A stretch of 64,000 nt of DNA from Serratia entomophila. GTDB lineage: Bacteria; Pseudomonadota; Gammaproteobacteria; Enterobacterales; Enterobacteriaceae. Shown here in pieces: positions 19,025-29,429 of this stretch; the stretch's first letter is position 1, and every line of letters begins with the position of its first letter. The notes beneath the pieces are model-generated. The model was given only the letters and a program-made list of their open reading frames with translations, made no database searches and was not told the origin of the DNA. The stretch covers positions 3,658,001 through 3,722,000 of the forward strand of contig NZ_CP082787.1 in NCBI RefSeq assembly GCF_021462285.1, written 5' to 3'. The position numbers were made by a program, and so were the translations under genes.

Positions 19025-20506
19025 TTATTCCTCCGACGGCGCCCAGCCGTCGTTGTGCCACAGATGCAGCGTGGCGTAGGAACGCCACGGGCGCCAGCGT
19101 TCGGCATAGCGCTCAATCTGGCGCGGCGTCATGCCGGGGAAGCGCTGTTTGATCAGGTAATCGCCCGCCAGGAACACGTCCGGCCATGACCAGGCGCGCA
19201 TCGCAATATAGCTGGCGGTCCAGCTGCCGATGCCCGGCAGCGCGGTGAGCGCCTTAATGCCCTGTTCGATGTCCAGCACGTTATCAAGCTGCAGTCGCCC
19301 TGCGCTGAACGCCCGCGCGATGCCGATCAGCGCCGCCGCGCGCTTCAGCTGCACGCCAAGCGGGCGCAGCTCTTCCGGTTGCAGCTGCGCCACCTGCTCG
19401 GCGCTTGGGAACACGTGGGTGATGCCGCCCTGCGGCTGTTCCAATGGCGTCCCCCAGCGTTCCGCCATGCGGCCGGCGAAGGTCGCCGCCATCTTCACGC
19501 TCACCAACTGGCCAAGCACCGCCCGCACCGCCTGTTCAAAGCTGTTGACGCAGCCCGGCAAACGCAGGCCCGGCGCATCGGCGGCCAGCGTACCCAGCGC
19601 CTGGGCGATGAGATCCGGCGCGGCGTCCAGGTCAAACAGCTGGCGGATGCGGCGCAGCACCTCGGTGGTCACCCGGCTCAATGAAGGCGCAATTTCCACC
19701 CGCACCCGGTTGTTGGCCTCCTCCGGCTCTACGCTCACCCAGCCGCGGTACGCCACCCCGCCCTGGCTGACGGCGATCGAGCGCATATATTGCCGGCCCT
19801 GCACCTGCTCCACGCCCTGCACCGCACGCGCCTGCAAAAAGCCCAGCATGCGCGGCCAGTCATACGGCGGGCGATAGCCGAGATGAAACACCAGCCCGCT
19901 GGCGGCGGCGTTTTCGTTGCGGCCGCCGCGCAGCGCCGAGGGGATCAGACGATAGCGCGTTTTGAACAGTTCGTTGAAGCGCCGCAGGCTGCCGAAGCCG
20001 GCGGCGAACGCCACCTCGCTCAGCGGCAGATCCGTGTCCGCCAACAGCCGCTTGGCCTGCAACAGCCGGTGCGACTGGGCGTAATCGATCGGCGAGGCGC
20101 CAAACTGTTCGGCGAAGATGCGCCGCAGATGGCGGTCAGAGATGCCCAACCGCGCCGCCAGTTGCTCACAGCTGTGCTCCGACAGGTAGCCCTGCTCAAT
20201 CAGCTGCACCGCCACCTGGGCGTAGCGGTTGCCCAGATCGATCAGCGCCAGGCCGGGCGCCAGCTCCGGCCGGCATTTCAGGCAGGGGCGAAAGCCCGCC
20301 AGTTCGGCCGCCGCCGCGCTCGGATAAAAGGTGCAATTTTCAATCTTGGGCGTGCGGGCGCTGCACACCGGGCGGCAGTAAATGCCGGTGGAGGACACGC
20401 CGACGAAAAAACGGCCGTCGAATTTGCGGTCGCGGGCGCGCAATGCATCGTAGAACGCCTGTTGTGAATGATTCATGGCAACGCTCAGGGTCACTTTTTT
20501 GTGCAT
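19025..20506 (-). CDS. alkA: DNA-3-methyladenine glycosylase 2 with Ada-type N-terminus (AlkA fusion)
   Basis: Excises alkylated purines from DNA. 493 aa from the ATG at 20506, which has GGAG seven bases upstream; a start at 20476 (MNHSQQAFYDAL) is the alternative. Three parts are visible. First, an Ada-like zinc domain with GIYCRPVC and FRPCLKCRPE (four Cys). Second, an AraC helix-turn-helix with DRHLRRIFAEQFG and SEVAFAAGFGSLRRFNELFK. Third, an AlkA glycosylase domain with helix-hairpin-helix LTALPGIGSWTASYIAMRA and catalytic Asp in FLAGDYLIKQ. E. coli AlkA lacks the first two (282 aa). Divergent from yegD as in E. coli. It probably senses methylphosphotriesters and repairs bases in one protein; that is inference. 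Confidence 0.92.
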   Translation of the reverse strand: MHKKVTLSVAMNHSQQAFYDALRARDRKFDGRFFVGVSSTGIYCRPVCSARTPKIENCTFYPSAAAAELAGFRPCLKCRPELAPGLALIDLGNRYAQVAVQLIEQGYLSEHSCEQLAARLGISDRHLRRIFAEQFGASPIDYAQSHRLLQAKRLLADTDLPLSEVAFAAGFGSLRRFNELFKTRYRLIPSALRGGRNENAAASGLVFHLGYRPPYDWPRMLGFLQARAVQGVEQVQGRQYMRSIAVSQGGVAYRGWVSVEPEEANNRVRVEIAPSLSRVTTEVLRRIRQLFDLDAAPDLIAQALGTLAADAPGLRLPGCVNSFEQAVRAVLGQLVSVKMAATFAGRMAERWGTPLEQPQGGITHVFPSAEQVAQLQPEELRPLGVQLKRAAALIGIARAFSAGRLQLDNVLDIEQGIKALTALPGIGSWTASYIAMRAWSWPDVFLAGDYLIKQRFPGMTPRQIERYAERWRPWRSYATLHLWHNDGWAPSEE

Positions 20507-20673
20507 TATGGCGCTCCGCCGGTGCGCTGACGTGCGGAATTCGGACATTAAGATTTAAGCACGTCGCGGCGGCGGCCGCTAAATTTTTCGACACTCGGGC
20601 AAAGGCACGTTGCCCGATGGAACAGTCTCGGGTAAAGTCGCCCCCCTTCATTGGCATGGGGACTGAGAAAAAT

Positions 20674-22026
20674 ATGTTTATTGGATTCGATTACGGAACG
20701 GCCAACTGTTCCGTCGCAGTGATGCGAGACAACGGCCCTGAGCTGCTGACGCTGGAAAATAACGAGCCGTATCTGCCGTCGATGCTGTGCGCGCCAACCC
20801 GCGAAGCGGTGAGCGAGTGCCTGCACCGCCACTGGCAGGTGCCGACCGGCAGCGAAGAGAACCAACAGCTGCTGCGCCGGGCGATAAGCTACAACCGCGA
20901 AGAAGACATCCCGGTCAACGCCGACAGCCTGCAGTTTGGCCTGCAGGCGCTGGCGCATTACGTGGAAGATCCGGAAGAGGTGTACTTCGTGCGCTCGCCG
21001 AAATCCTTCCTCGGCGCCAACGGCCTGAAGCCGCAGCAGATTGCGCTGTTTGAAGACCTGGTGTGCGCCATGATGTTCCACATCAAGCGTCAGGCGGAAG
21101 GCGTGCTGCAAACCGGCATCGATCAGGCGGTGATCGGCCGGCCGATCAACTTCCAGGGCATCGGCGGCGAAGACGCCAACCGGCAGGCGCAGGGCATCCT
21201 GCAGCGCGCCGCCGAACGCGCAGGCTTCAAGGACATCGAATTCCAGTTCGAGCCGGTGGCGGCGGGGCTGGACTTCGAAGCGACGCTGAACGAAGAAAAA
21301 ATCGTGCTGGTGGTGGATATCGGCGGCGGCACTACCGACTGTTCGGTACTGCTGATGGGCCCGCAATGGCGCGATCGCGCCGAGCGCCAACAGAGCCTGC
21401 TGGGGCACAGCGGCTGCCGCGTCGGCGGTAACGATCTGGACATTATGCTGGCTTTCAAACAGCTGATGCCGCTGTTCGGCATGGGCGGCGAAACCGAAAA
21501 GGGCATCGCCCTGCCGGCGCTGCCTTACTGGAACGCGGTGGCGACCAACGACGTACCGGCCCAGATCGACTTCTACAGCAGCGCCAACGGCCGCATGCTG
21601 CGTGACCTGATCCGCGACGCTGCGGAGCCGGAGAAGGTCAAGCGCCTGTTGAAGGTGCACCAGCAGCGCCTGAGCTATAGGTTGGTGCGCGCGGCGGAGG
21701 AGAGTAAAATCGCCCTCTCCGGCCAGCAGAGCATCAGCGCGCCTTTGGCCTTCGTGCAGCCTGAGCTGGCGGAAACCATCAGCCAGGATCAGCTCGCCGA
21801 GGCCATTTCGCAACCGCTGATGCGCATTCAGGAGCAGGTCAGCGCCGCGCTGGCCAGCAGCCAGAAGGCGCCGCAGGTGATCTACCTGACCGGCGGCAGC
21901 GCGCGTTCGCCACTGTTGCGCGCCGCGCTGCAACAGCAGCTGCCGGGCATTCCTATCGTCGGTGGCAACGACTTCGGCTCGGTGACCGCCGGGCTGGCGC
22001 GCTGGGCGCAAACGCTGTTCCGCTAA
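20674..22026 (+). CDS. yegD: Hsp70-like chaperone YegD
   Basis: Actin-ATPase-fold protein of the Hsp70 family lacking a substrate-binding lid; precise role unknown. 450 aa from MFIGFDYGTANCSVAV, the same length as E. coli YegD. The phosphate loops are FDYGTANCSVAVM (residues 4-16) and VVDIGGGTTDCSVLLM, and the adenosine motif is IYLTGGSARSPLL near the C-terminus. The frame is open further upstream, but that part overlaps alkA's start region and has no homology. E. coli has the same alkA/yegD divergence. Confidence 0.95.
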   Translation: MFIGFDYGTANCSVAVMRDNGPELLTLENNEPYLPSMLCAPTREAVSECLHRHWQVPTGSEENQQLLRRAISYNREEDIPVNADSLQFGLQALAHYVEDPEEVYFVRSPKSFLGANGLKPQQIALFEDLVCAMMFHIKRQAEGVLQTGIDQAVIGRPINFQGIGGEDANRQAQGILQRAAERAGFKDIEFQFEPVAAGLDFEATLNEEKIVLVVDIGGGTTDCSVLLMGPQWRDRAERQQSLLGHSGCRVGGNDLDIMLAFKQLMPLFGMGGETEKGIALPALPYWNAVATNDVPAQIDFYSSANGRMLRDLIRDAAEPEKVKRLLKVHQQRLSYRLVRAAEESKIALSGQQSISAPLAFVQPELAETISQDQLAEAISQPLMRIQEQVSAALASSQKAPQVIYLTGGSARSPLLRAALQQQLPGIPIVGGNDFGSVTAGLARWAQTLFR

Positions 22027-22085
22027 CAGCCCAAGGGTGCGGTTCATACATTCGCCGCCCCCTGGCTCATTGGAGGCCATGCATC

Positions 22086-22649
22086 ATGTCAACCATCCAT
22101 ACCCTCGACAGCGCCAGGCTGCGGCTGCGCCCCTGGCGCGACGACGATCTGCCGGCCTTCGCCGCGCTTAACGCCGATCCGCAGGTCATGCGCTATTTCC
22201 CCGCGACGATGACGGCCGAGGAAAGCCGCGCGCAGGCCGAACGTATCCGCGCCTTCATGCAACAACATGGCTGGGGGCTATGGGCGGTGGAAGTGAAAGG
22301 CGGTGCGCCTTTTATCGGTTTTGTCGGGCTGGCGCGGCCGGGCGACGACCTGCCTTGCTCCCCCGGCATAGAGATCGGTTGGCGGCTGGCGGCGGCTCAC
22401 TGGGGCAACGGTTATGCCACTGAAGCGGCACGCACCGCGCTGGAGTGCGCTTTCGGCACGCTACACTTGCCGGAAGTGATGTCCTTTACTGCCGAAAACA
22501 ACCAGCCATCGCGCCGTGTGATGACACGCATCGGCATGCGCTTCGACAGCGAAACCTTCCTGCACCCGCGCCTGCCCGCAGGCCACCCGTTGCAAAAACA
22601 TGTATTGTATCGGTTGAGCAAGCAACAATGGCGGGAGCAAACATGCTGA
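22086..22649 (+). CDS. GNAT family N-acetyltransferase (RimJ/RimL type)
   Basis: 187 aa. Begins with the typical STIHTLDSARLRLRPWRDDD strand and has ALNADPQVMRYFPATMT, an acetyl-CoA loop region WRLAAAHWGNGYATEAAR (about residues 98-115) and a C-terminal NQPSRRVMTRIGM motif. These are all marks of the Acetyltransf_3 group, which acetylates protein N-termini or small amines. The substrate cannot be told from sequence. The stop overlaps the next gene by 7 nt, so the two are probably cotranscribed. Confidence 0.88.
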   Translation: MSTIHTLDSARLRLRPWRDDDLPAFAALNADPQVMRYFPATMTAEESRAQAERIRAFMQQHGWGLWAVEVKGGAPFIGFVGLARPGDDLPCSPGIEIGWRLAAAHWGNGYATEAARTALECAFGTLHLPEVMSFTAENNQPSRRVMTRIGMRFDSETFLHPRLPAGHPLQKHVLYRLSKQQWREQTC

Positions 22650-23152
22650 TCGTGCTTTCCGGGCTGCCGGGCAGCGGCAAAACCACCCTGGCGCGGGCGT
22701 TGGCAACCAGTCTGCCGGCGCTGCATCTGCGCATCGATACCCTTGAACAGGCGATACGCAACAGCGGCGTGCTGGCCGATGACATCGGGCCGGCCGGCTA
22801 TTTCGCCGCCTATGGCGTCGCCGGCGACAATCTGCGCCTCGGGCACAGCGTGATCGCCGACTCGGTCAATCCGCTGCCGATCACACGCGAAGCCTGGCGG
22901 CAGGTGGCGCAACGGGCGGGAAGCCGCTGGCTGGACATTGAGGTCCATTGTTCTGACCGCGCCGAACACCGCCATCGGGTAGAGACCCGCCGCGGCGACA
23001 TCGACGGGTTGCAGCCACCCGGCTGGCAAAGCGTCAGCACCCACGATTACGCCCCCTGGACCACGCCGGTGACGCGCATCGACACCGCCGGCCGCACGGT
23101 GGAAGCCTGCCTGGCTCAGCTGTTGCCCGCCATCAGCGCCGCCCGCAGCTAA
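22643..23152 (+). CDS. P-loop kinase-like ATPase
   Basis: 169 aa from the ATG at 22643, which has GGGAG five bases before it. Walker A is GLPGSGKTT at residues 7-15 immediately after the first beta strand (MLIVLSG), followed by RIDTLEQAIRNSG. VIADSVNPLPITREAW is typical of the AAA_33/gluconate-kinase-like group that phosphorylates small molecules or nucleic-acid ends. The C-terminus has HDYAPWTTPVTRIDTA, a phrase common in this group. Substrate unknown. Overlaps the preceding GNAT gene; its stop overlaps that of the convergent oxidase-like gene. Confidence 0.85.
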   Translation: MLIVLSGLPGSGKTTLARALATSLPALHLRIDTLEQAIRNSGVLADDIGPAGYFAAYGVAGDNLRLGHSVIADSVNPLPITREAWRQVAQRAGSRWLDIEVHCSDRAEHRHRVETRRGDIDGLQPPGWQSVSTHDYAPWTTPVTRIDTAGRTVEACLAQLLPAISAARS

Positions 23153-23766
23153 TACAGCGTATCCTTCAGCCGCTGCGGCAGCGCGCTGTCGTATTCTTCG
23201 CCATCGAACCGCGTTTTACTCACCTCAGCCAGAATGCTGCCGGTGCTGGGCAAGGCAGATCGCTCAAGGCGGCTGGCTTCATCCCACAATCCGGAACGCA
23301 GTATCGCCCGGCTGCATTGGAAAAACACCGCCTCCACCCGAATACGCAGCACCGAACGCGGCAGCATGTTGCGGTGGGCGAAGCGCTGCAGCACCTCTTG
23401 CGCCACAACAATCTCCGCGCGGCCGTTAATCCGCAGCGTTTCGCCGATGCCGGGGATCAGCAGCAGCAGCGCCACCCGGTCGTCATGCAGAATGTTGCGC
23501 AGGCTGTCGATGCGATTGTTGCCGCGCCGGTCCGGCAACAGCAGGGTTTTCTCGTCTTCGATATGGATAAAGCCGGCCGGATCGCCGCGCGGGGAAACGT
23601 CCATTCCGTCTGGCCCGACGGTAGACAACGCGGCGAACGGCGCCGCTTCGATAAAGGGACGATAGACTGGGTGAATATAGCTGACTTCTTTGAACACCGA
23701 CGGCGCGGCCGGCTTGCCGTACAGCTGCTCCAGCGCCGCAAGATCGTTGATAATATCGTTCTGCAT
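23149..23766 (-). CDS. Pyridoxamine 5'-phosphate oxidase family protein
   Basis: 205 aa flavin-binding split-barrel protein. Sequence phrases FAALSTVGPDGMDVSPRGDPAGF and LLLPDRRGNNRIDSLRNIL are characteristic of the MSMEG_1061-type subgroup of the PNPOx-like superfamily, with FMN-contacting Arg residues. It is not PdxH. Substrate unknown; F420/FMN reductase-type roles have been described in the superfamily. A perfect 27-bp palindrome lies 10-36 bp upstream of the start, which suggests dedicated repression. Confidence 0.88.
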   Translation of the reverse strand: MQNDIINDLAALEQLYGKPAAPSVFKEVSYIHPVYRPFIEAAPFAALSTVGPDGMDVSPRGDPAGFIHIEDEKTLLLPDRRGNNRIDSLRNILHDDRVALLLLIPGIGETLRINGRAEIVVAQEVLQRFAHRNMLPRSVLRIRVEAVFFQCSRAILRSGLWDEASRLERSALPSTGSILAEVSKTRFDGEEYDSALPQRLKDTLY

Positions 23767-23775
23767 TGCAGTTTC

Positions 23776-23802
23776 CTGAATGGGTCACTGTGACCCATTC
23801 AG
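23776..23802. promoter_or_regulatory. Perfect palindrome upstream of the PNPOx-like gene
   Basis: CTGAATGGGTCAC (23776-23788) and GTGACCCATTCAG (23790-23802) are exact inverted copies around a single T. It lies right before the start codon on the minus strand, in the position of a repressor operator. No T-run follows, and the one-base loop argues against a terminator. Confidence 0.6.
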
Positions 23803-23834
23803 AATAGAGCAAAATTGCCATCGGGCAATCGGCT

Positions 23835-24788
23835 TTACCAGGCGCTGGCCTGATTCAATACCTGGATATCATCGGCATCCAGCCGCAGGCGAGTGGCGCT
23901 GACCAATTCATCCAGCTGCGGCAACGACGTGGCGCTGACAATCGGCGCGGTAATCTCCGGCCGAGCAATCAGCCAGGCCAGCGAGACCTGCGCCGGCGAG
24001 GTGCCGTGCTTTTCCGCCACCCGATCCAGCGCCGCCAGGATGGCAAACCCGCGCGGATTCAGGTACTGAGCGACGATCCGGTCGCCGCGCTGGCTTTTGC
24101 CCTCGTCCTGCGCGCTGCGGTATTTGCCGGTCAGGAAGCCGCTGGCCAACGAGAAGAAGTTGATCACCCCCAGGCCGTGGCGTTGCGTTACCGCCGCCAG
24201 CGCTTTCTCGAACCCTTCACGCGCATAGAGGTTGTATTCCGGCTGCAGGGTTTCGTAGCGCGCCAGCCCGTGCTGCTCGCTGATCTGCAGCGCCTCTTCC
24301 AGCCGATCCGCCTGATAGTTGGAGGCGCCGATCGCCCGCACCTTGCCCGCCTTGATCAGTTCATCGAACGCCGCCAGCGTGTCCGCCAACGGCGTGTCGC
24401 GATCGTCATCGTGCGACTGGTACAGATCGATGTAATCGGTCTGCAGGCGGCGCAGGGAATCCTCCACCGCCTGGCGAATATAGCGCGGCGACAGCCCCTG
24501 CTTGCCTTCGCCCATCGGCTTGCCCACCTTGGTGGCGATGATCACCTGGTCGCGCTTGCCGCTTTGCTTCAGCCATTCGCCAATCACGGTCTCCGATTCG
24601 CCGCCCTGGTTGCCCGGCACCCAGCTCGAATAGACGTCGGCGGTGTCGATAAAATTAAGCCCGTTCTCCACCAGCGCATCCAGCAGGCTGAAAGACGTCT
24701 GACGATCCGCCGTCCAGCCAAACACGTTGCCGCCGAAGGTCAATGCCGGCACCCTAATGCCCGAACGGCCCAACTCTCTGTTGCTCAT
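23835..24788 (-). CDS. Aldo/keto reductase
   Basis: 317 aa NADPH-dependent reductase with a TIM-barrel fold. The catalytic tetrad is visible: Asp and Tyr in FIDTADVYSSW (about residues 47-57), Lys in IIATKVGKP and His in DLYQSHDDD. The cofactor-phosphate segment is near LARPEITAPIVSATS. It resembles the AKR11/12-like YajO/Tas group; the substrate is unknown. Separate transcript; GAGCAGGC precedes the ATG at 24788. Confidence 0.9.
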   Translation of the reverse strand: MSNRELGRSGIRVPALTFGGNVFGWTADRQTSFSLLDALVENGLNFIDTADVYSSWVPGNQGGESETVIGEWLKQSGKRDQVIIATKVGKPMGEGKQGLSPRYIRQAVEDSLRRLQTDYIDLYQSHDDDRDTPLADTLAAFDELIKAGKVRAIGASNYQADRLEEALQISEQHGLARYETLQPEYNLYAREGFEKALAAVTQRHGLGVINFFSLASGFLTGKYRSAQDEGKSQRGDRIVAQYLNPRGFAILAALDRVAEKHGTSPAQVSLAWLIARPEITAPIVSATSLPQLDELVSATRLRLDADDIQVLNQASAW

Positions 24789-24931
24789 TGCCTGCTCCTG
24801 TAGAAAAAGATTCGCGGATTAATTATTAGCGTTAAATGAAGTGAAACGCTAAAACGCATTGGCTATAAGCCGAAACAAATCCCTTATAAACATAGCCTGT
24901 TCAATTCAACCATTATTAGGACAATGCTGAC

Positions 24932-24949
24932 GATTCCTCCATATTTCCT
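24932..24949 (+). promoter_or_regulatory. Candidate BaeR box upstream of mdtA
   Basis: CGATTCCTCCATATTTCC resembles the E. coli BaeR box (TTTTTCTCCATDATTGGC), sharing the CTCCAT core with about two thirds identity. It lies about 108 bp before the mdtA start, upstream of the operon that BaeSR is known to activate. Confidence 0.4.
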
Positions 24950-25056
24950 TCATTTTTATGCCGTCTTTGCTGGCTAAACTAGTATCCTGTAAGGAGTGTA
25001 ACTTTTGTGGCAATGAGTGCCCGCGCCCCTGCCTTTTGGAGAGAATTTTCGCCACC

Positions 25057-26310
25057 ATGAATGCAAAACCCCAACGCCGTTCTCTGATGCTGCGCCTGCT
25101 GCTTGTGGTGATCGTGATCATCGCCGCCGTACTGGCCTGGCGCCATTTCAGCATGTCCCAGCCGGCCGCCGAAACGGCGCCAGGGGCGCACGGCGCCGCC
25201 GGGAAAGCGGGAGCCGGCCGGGCTGCGGGCGGCAGACGCGGCGCGCCAATGTCGCCGGTGCAGGCGGCAACCGCCACCTTGCAAACGGTCCCCCGCTACC
25301 TTTCCGGGCTGGGCACCGCCACCGCGGCCAATACCGTTACCGTCACCAGCCGGGTCGACGGCCAACTGATGGCGCTACACTTTACCGAAGGCCAACAGGT
25401 CAAGGCCGGCGATCTGCTGGCCGAGATCGACCCGCGCCCGTTTGAAGTGCAGTTGACTCAGGCACAGGGGCAGCTGGCCAAGGACCAGGCGACGTTGGCC
25501 AACGCCAGGCAAGATCTGGCGCGCTATCAGCAGTTGGCGAAAACCAACCTGGTTTCTCGCCAGGATCTGGATACCCAGCTTTCTCTGGTTCGCCAAACCG
25601 AGGGCGCCATCAAGGCCGATCAGGGCACCGTCGACAGCGCCAAACTGCAGATCACCTACAGCCGCATCACGGCGCCAATCGACGGCCGGGTCGGCCTGAA
25701 GCTGGTCGACGTCGGCAATTACATCAGCAGCGGCAGCACCACCGGCATCGTGGTGATCACCCAGACTCACCCGATTGACGTGGTGTTTACGCTGCCGGAA
25801 GGCAATATCGGCGATTTGATCAAGGCGCAAAAAGCCGGCCCGGTCAGCGTCGAAGCCTGGGATCGCACCAATCAGAACCTGCTGGCGACCGGTTCGCTGC
25901 TGAGCCTGGATAACCAGATTGACACCACCACCGGCACCATCAAGCTGAAAGCGCGCTTTATCAACGAGGACGACGCGCTGTTCCCGAACCAGTTCGTCAA
26001 TGCGCGCCTGAAGGTGGACACCCTGCATGACGCGGTGGTGATCCCGACCGCCGCGCTGCAGATGGGCAACGAAGGCAACTTCGTCTGGACCCTGAGCGAA
26101 GACAACAAGGTCAGCAAGCACCGGGTGACCACCGGCATTCAGGATAGCCAACAGGTGGTGATCGGCGCCGGCCTGAACGCCGGCGATCGGGTGGTGACCG
26201 ACGGCATCGATCGCCTGACCGAAGGCATGCAGGTGGAGGTGCTGGCGCCGAAAGAAGCGCCGACGGCGGCCAAAGCCACACGCAAACCTGACGTTCAGGG
26301 GAAATCCTGA
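25057..26310 (+). CDS. mdtA: Multidrug efflux periplasmic adaptor MdtA
   Basis: Membrane-fusion subunit linking the MdtBC pump to an outer-membrane channel. 417 aa from the ATG at 25057, chosen because E. coli MdtA begins comparably close to its first helix ([19 protein letters not shown]). The low-complexity Gly/Ala stretch after the helix, the lipoyl-like halves ([20 protein letters not shown] and [14 protein letters not shown]) and the alpha-hairpin [19 protein letters not shown] follow in order. The ATG of mdtB overlaps the TGA (TGATG). An in-frame start at 24958 would add a Cys-rich stretch with no homology. Confidence 0.95.
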   Translation: MNAKPQRRSLMLRLLLVVIVIIAAVLAWRHFSMSQPAAETAPGAHGAAGKAGAGRAAGGRRGAPMSPVQAATATLQTVPRYLSGLGTATAANTVTVTSRVDGQLMALHFTEGQQVKAGDLLAEIDPRPFEVQLTQAQGQLAKDQATLANARQDLARYQQLAKTNLVSRQDLDTQLSLVRQTEGAIKADQGTVDSAKLQITYSRITAPIDGRVGLKLVDVGNYISSGSTTGIVVITQTHPIDVVFTLPEGNIGDLIKAQKAGPVSVEAWDRTNQNLLATGSLLSLDNQIDTTTGTIKLKARFINEDDALFPNQFVNARLKVDTLHDAVVIPTAALQMGNEGNFVWTLSEDNKVSKHRVTTGIQDSQQVVIGAGLNAGDRVVTDGIDRLTEGMQVEVLAPKEAPTAAKATRKPDVQGKS

Positions 26311-29300
26311 TGCAGGTGATGCCCCCCAATCCCGGCGGCGGGCCGTCCCGCCTGTTTATCCTGCGCCCGGTCGCCACCACCCTGTTGATGGTGGCTATTC
26401 TGCTGGCGGGGATTATCGGCTACCGCGCCCTGCCGGTATCCGCCCTGCCGGAAGTGGACTACCCGACCATTCAGGTAGTGACGCTGTACCCCGGCGCCAG
26501 CCCGGATGTGGTGACCTCCGCCATCACCGCCCCACTGGAGCGCCAGTTCGGCCAGATGTCCGGCCTGAAACAGATGGCGTCGCAAAGCTCCGGCGGCGCC
26601 TCGGTGGTGACGCTGCAGTTCCAGCTGGAGCTGCCGCTCGACGTCGCCGAGCAGGAAGTGCAGGCGGCAATCAACTCCGCCACCAACCTGCTGCCGAGCG
26701 ACCTGCCCTATCCGCCGATTTACAGCAAGGTTAACCCGGCCGATCCGCCGATCCTGACGCTGGCCGTCACCTCCTCCGCCATGCCGATGACGCAGGTGGA
26801 AGACATGGTGGAAACCCGCGTGGCGCAAAAAATTTCCCAGGTGACCGGCGTCGGCCTGGTGACCCTCTCCGGCGGCCAACGCCCGGCGGTGCGCGTGAAG
26901 CTGAACGCCGCCGCGGTCGCCGCCTATGGGCTGGACAGCGAAACCATTCGCACCGCCATCAGCAACGCCAACGTCAACTCAGCCAAAGGCAGCCTGGACG
27001 GCCCCACCCGCTCGGTGACGCTCTCCGCCAACGACCAGATGAAGTCCGCCGACGATTACCGCCAGCTGATTGTCGCCTACCAGAACGGCGCGGCCATCCG
27101 GCTGCAGGACGTCGCCACCATCGAACAGGGCGCCGAGAATACCCGCCTGGCGGCCTGGGCCAACAAGCAGCAGGCCATCGTGCTGAACATCCAGCGCCAG
27201 CCCGGCGTTAACGTGATCACTACCGCCGACAGCATCCGCGAGATGCTGCCTCAGCTGATCAAAAGCCTGCCCAAATCGGTCGACGTCAAGGTGCTGACTG
27301 ACCGCACCACCACCATTCGCGCCTCGGTCAGCGACGTGCAGTTTGAGCTGCTGCTGGCGATCGCGCTGGTGGTGATGGTGATTTACGTGTTCCTGCGCAA
27401 CGTGCCGGCCACCATTATCCCCAGCGTGGCGGTGCCGCTGTCGCTGGTGGGCACCTTCGCCGCCATGTATTTCCTCGGTTTTTCCATCAACAACCTGACG
27501 CTGATGGCGCTGACCATCGCCACCGGCTTTGTGGTGGACGACGCCATCGTGGTGATCGAGAACATCTCGCGCTATATCGAGAAAGGCGAAAAACCGCTCG
27601 ATGCCGCTCTGAAAGGGGCCGGTGAAATCGGCTTCACCATTATCTCGCTGACCTTCTCGCTGGTGGCGGTGCTGATCCCGCTGCTGTTTATGGGCGATAT
27701 CGTCGGCCGGCTGTTCCGCGAGTTCGCCGTCACGCTGGCGGTGGCGATACTGATCTCCGCCGTGGTCTCGCTGACGCTGACGCCGATGATGTGCGCGCGC
27801 ATGCTGAGCCACGAATCGCTGCGCAAGCAAAATCGCTTTTCCGCCGCCTCCGAACGCTTCTTTGATCGGGTGATCGCGCAATATGGCAAATGGCTGAAAA
27901 CGGTGCTCAACCACCCGTGGCTGACGCTGGGCGTGGCGCTGAGCACCCTGGCGCTGACGGTGCTGCTGTACCTGCTGATCCCGAAAGGCTTCTTCCCGGT
28001 GCAGGACAACGGCATCATTCAGGGCACGCTGGAGGCGCCGCAAACCGTGTCGTTCAGCAATATGGCCGAACGCCAACAGCAGGTGGCGGCGGAGATCCTC
28101 AAAGATCCGGCGGTGGAAAGCCTGACCTCGTTTGTCGGCGTCGACGGCAGCAACGCCACGCTTAACAGCGGCCGCCTGCAGATCAACCTGAAGCCGTTGA
28201 GCGAACGCAGCGATCGCATTCCGGCGATCATCACCCGCCTGCAGCAGCAGACGGCGCAGTTCCCCGGCGTGAAGCTGTATCTGCAGCCGGTGCAGGATCT
28301 GACCATAGATACCCAGGTCAGCCGCACCCAGTATCAGTTCACCCTGCAGGCGATGTCGCTGGACGACCTCAGCCTGTGGGTGCCGCAGCTGATGGCGGAG
28401 CTGAAGCAAACCCCGCAGCTGGAAGACGTGACCAGCGACTGGCAGGCTCAGGGCCTGGTGGCCTATGTGAACGTCGATCGCGACTCGGCTTCGCGCCTCG
28501 GCATCACCATGAGCGACGTGGACAACGCGCTGTACAACGCCTTCGGCCAGCGGCTGATCTCCACCATTTACACCCAGGCCAACCAGTACCGGGTGGTGCT
28601 GGAACATGACGTCAGCACCACCCCGGGGCTGGCGGCGCTGAGCGAAATCCGCCTGACCAGCAGCAGCGGCGCCACTGTGCCGCTGAGCGCCATCGCCAAA
28701 ATCGAGGAGCGCTTCGGGCCGCTGTCGGTCAACCACCTCGACCAGTTCCCGTCGACCACCGTTTCCTTTAACGTCGCCGCCGGTTATTCGCTCGGCGAGG
28801 CGGTGGACGCGGTTAGCCAGGCGGAAAAAAACCTCAATATGCCGAAGGACATCACCACCCAGTTCCAGGGCGCGACCCTGGCGTTCCAGGCGGCGCTGGG
28901 CAGCACTCTGTGGCTGATCCTGGCGGCGGTGGTGGCGATGTACATCGTGCTGGGCGTGCTGTACGAAAGCTTTATTCATCCGGTCACCATACTCTCCACC
29001 CTGCCGACCGCCGGGGTTGGCGCCTTGCTGGCGCTGATGCTGGCCGGCAGCGAACTGGACGTGATCGCCATTATCGGCATCATCCTGCTGATCGGCATCG
29101 TGAAGAAAAACGCCATCATGATGATCGACTTCGCGCTGGCCGCCGAACGCGAACAGGGGCTGACGCCGTATGAGGCCATCTATCAGGCCTGTCTGCTGCG
29201 CTTTCGGCCCATTCTGATGACCACGCTGGCGGCGCTGCTCGGCGCGCTGCCGCTGATGCTCAGCACCGGCGTCGGCGCGGAGCTGCGCCACCCGCTCGGG

Positions 29301-29429
29301 GTGTGCATGGTCGGCGGGCTGGTGATGAGCCAGATCCTGACGCTGTTCACCACGCCGGTGATTTACCTGCTGTTCGACAAACTGGCGCGCAATACCCGCC
29401 GCCAGCCGGAAACGCAGGAGCTGCCGTGA
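26310..29429 (+). CDS. mdtB: Multidrug efflux RND permease MdtB
   Basis: Resistance-nodulation-division pump subunit. 1039 aa, E. coli length. It carries RND marks: [15 protein letters not shown] at helix 1, [17 protein letters not shown] after helix 7, the proton-relay Asp pair in [12 protein letters not shown], and [15 protein letters not shown] near the C-terminus. MdtB and MdtC form a B2C trimer; MdtB is thought to carry proton translocation. Known substrates in E. coli are bile salts, novobiocin and zinc/flavonoid stress. TGA overlaps the GTG of mdtC. Confidence 0.97.
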   Translation: MQVMPPNPGGGPSRLFILRPVATTLLMVAILLAGIIGYRALPVSALPEVDYPTIQVVTLYPGASPDVVTSAITAPLERQFGQMSGLKQMASQSSGGASVVTLQFQLELPLDVAEQEVQAAINSATNLLPSDLPYPPIYSKVNPADPPILTLAVTSSAMPMTQVEDMVETRVAQKISQVTGVGLVTLSGGQRPAVRVKLNAAAVAAYGLDSETIRTAISNANVNSAKGSLDGPTRSVTLSANDQMKSADDYRQLIVAYQNGAAIRLQDVATIEQGAENTRLAAWANKQQAIVLNIQRQPGVNVITTADSIREMLPQLIKSLPKSVDVKVLTDRTTTIRASVSDVQFELLLAIALVVMVIYVFLRNVPATIIPSVAVPLSLVGTFAAMYFLGFSINNLTLMALTIATGFVVDDAIVVIENISRYIEKGEKPLDAALKGAGEIGFTIISLTFSLVAVLIPLLFMGDIVGRLFREFAVTLAVAILISAVVSLTLTPMMCARMLSHESLRKQNRFSAASERFFDRVIAQYGKWLKTVLNHPWLTLGVALSTLALTVLLYLLIPKGFFPVQDNGIIQGTLEAPQTVSFSNMAERQQQVAAEILKDPAVESLTSFVGVDGSNATLNSGRLQINLKPLSERSDRIPAIITRLQQQTAQFPGVKLYLQPVQDLTIDTQVSRTQYQFTLQAMSLDDLSLWVPQLMAELKQTPQLEDVTSDWQAQGLVAYVNVDRDSASRLGITMSDVDNALYNAFGQRLISTIYTQANQYRVVLEHDVSTTPGLAALSEIRLTSSSGATVPLSAIAKIEERFGPLSVNHLDQFPSTTVSFNVAAGYSLGEAVDAVSQAEKNLNMPKDITTQFQGATLAFQAALGSTLWLILAAVVAMYIVLGVLYESFIHPVTILSTLPTAGVGALLALMLAGSELDVIAIIGIILLIGIVKKNAIMMIDFALAAEREQGLTPYEAIYQACLLRFRPILMTTLAALLGALPLMLSTGVGAELRHPLGVCMVGGLVMSQILTLFTTPVIYLLFDKLARNTRRQPETQELP

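Noticed and set aside
26979..29291. 770-codon open frame antisense to mdtB
   Set aside because: High-GC third-position shadow; His/Gln/Arg-rich composition, no ribosome-binding site, no homology, while mdtB on the other strand is certain. The same applies to other long antisense frames over purM, pstC, ppk, yegD and trhP.
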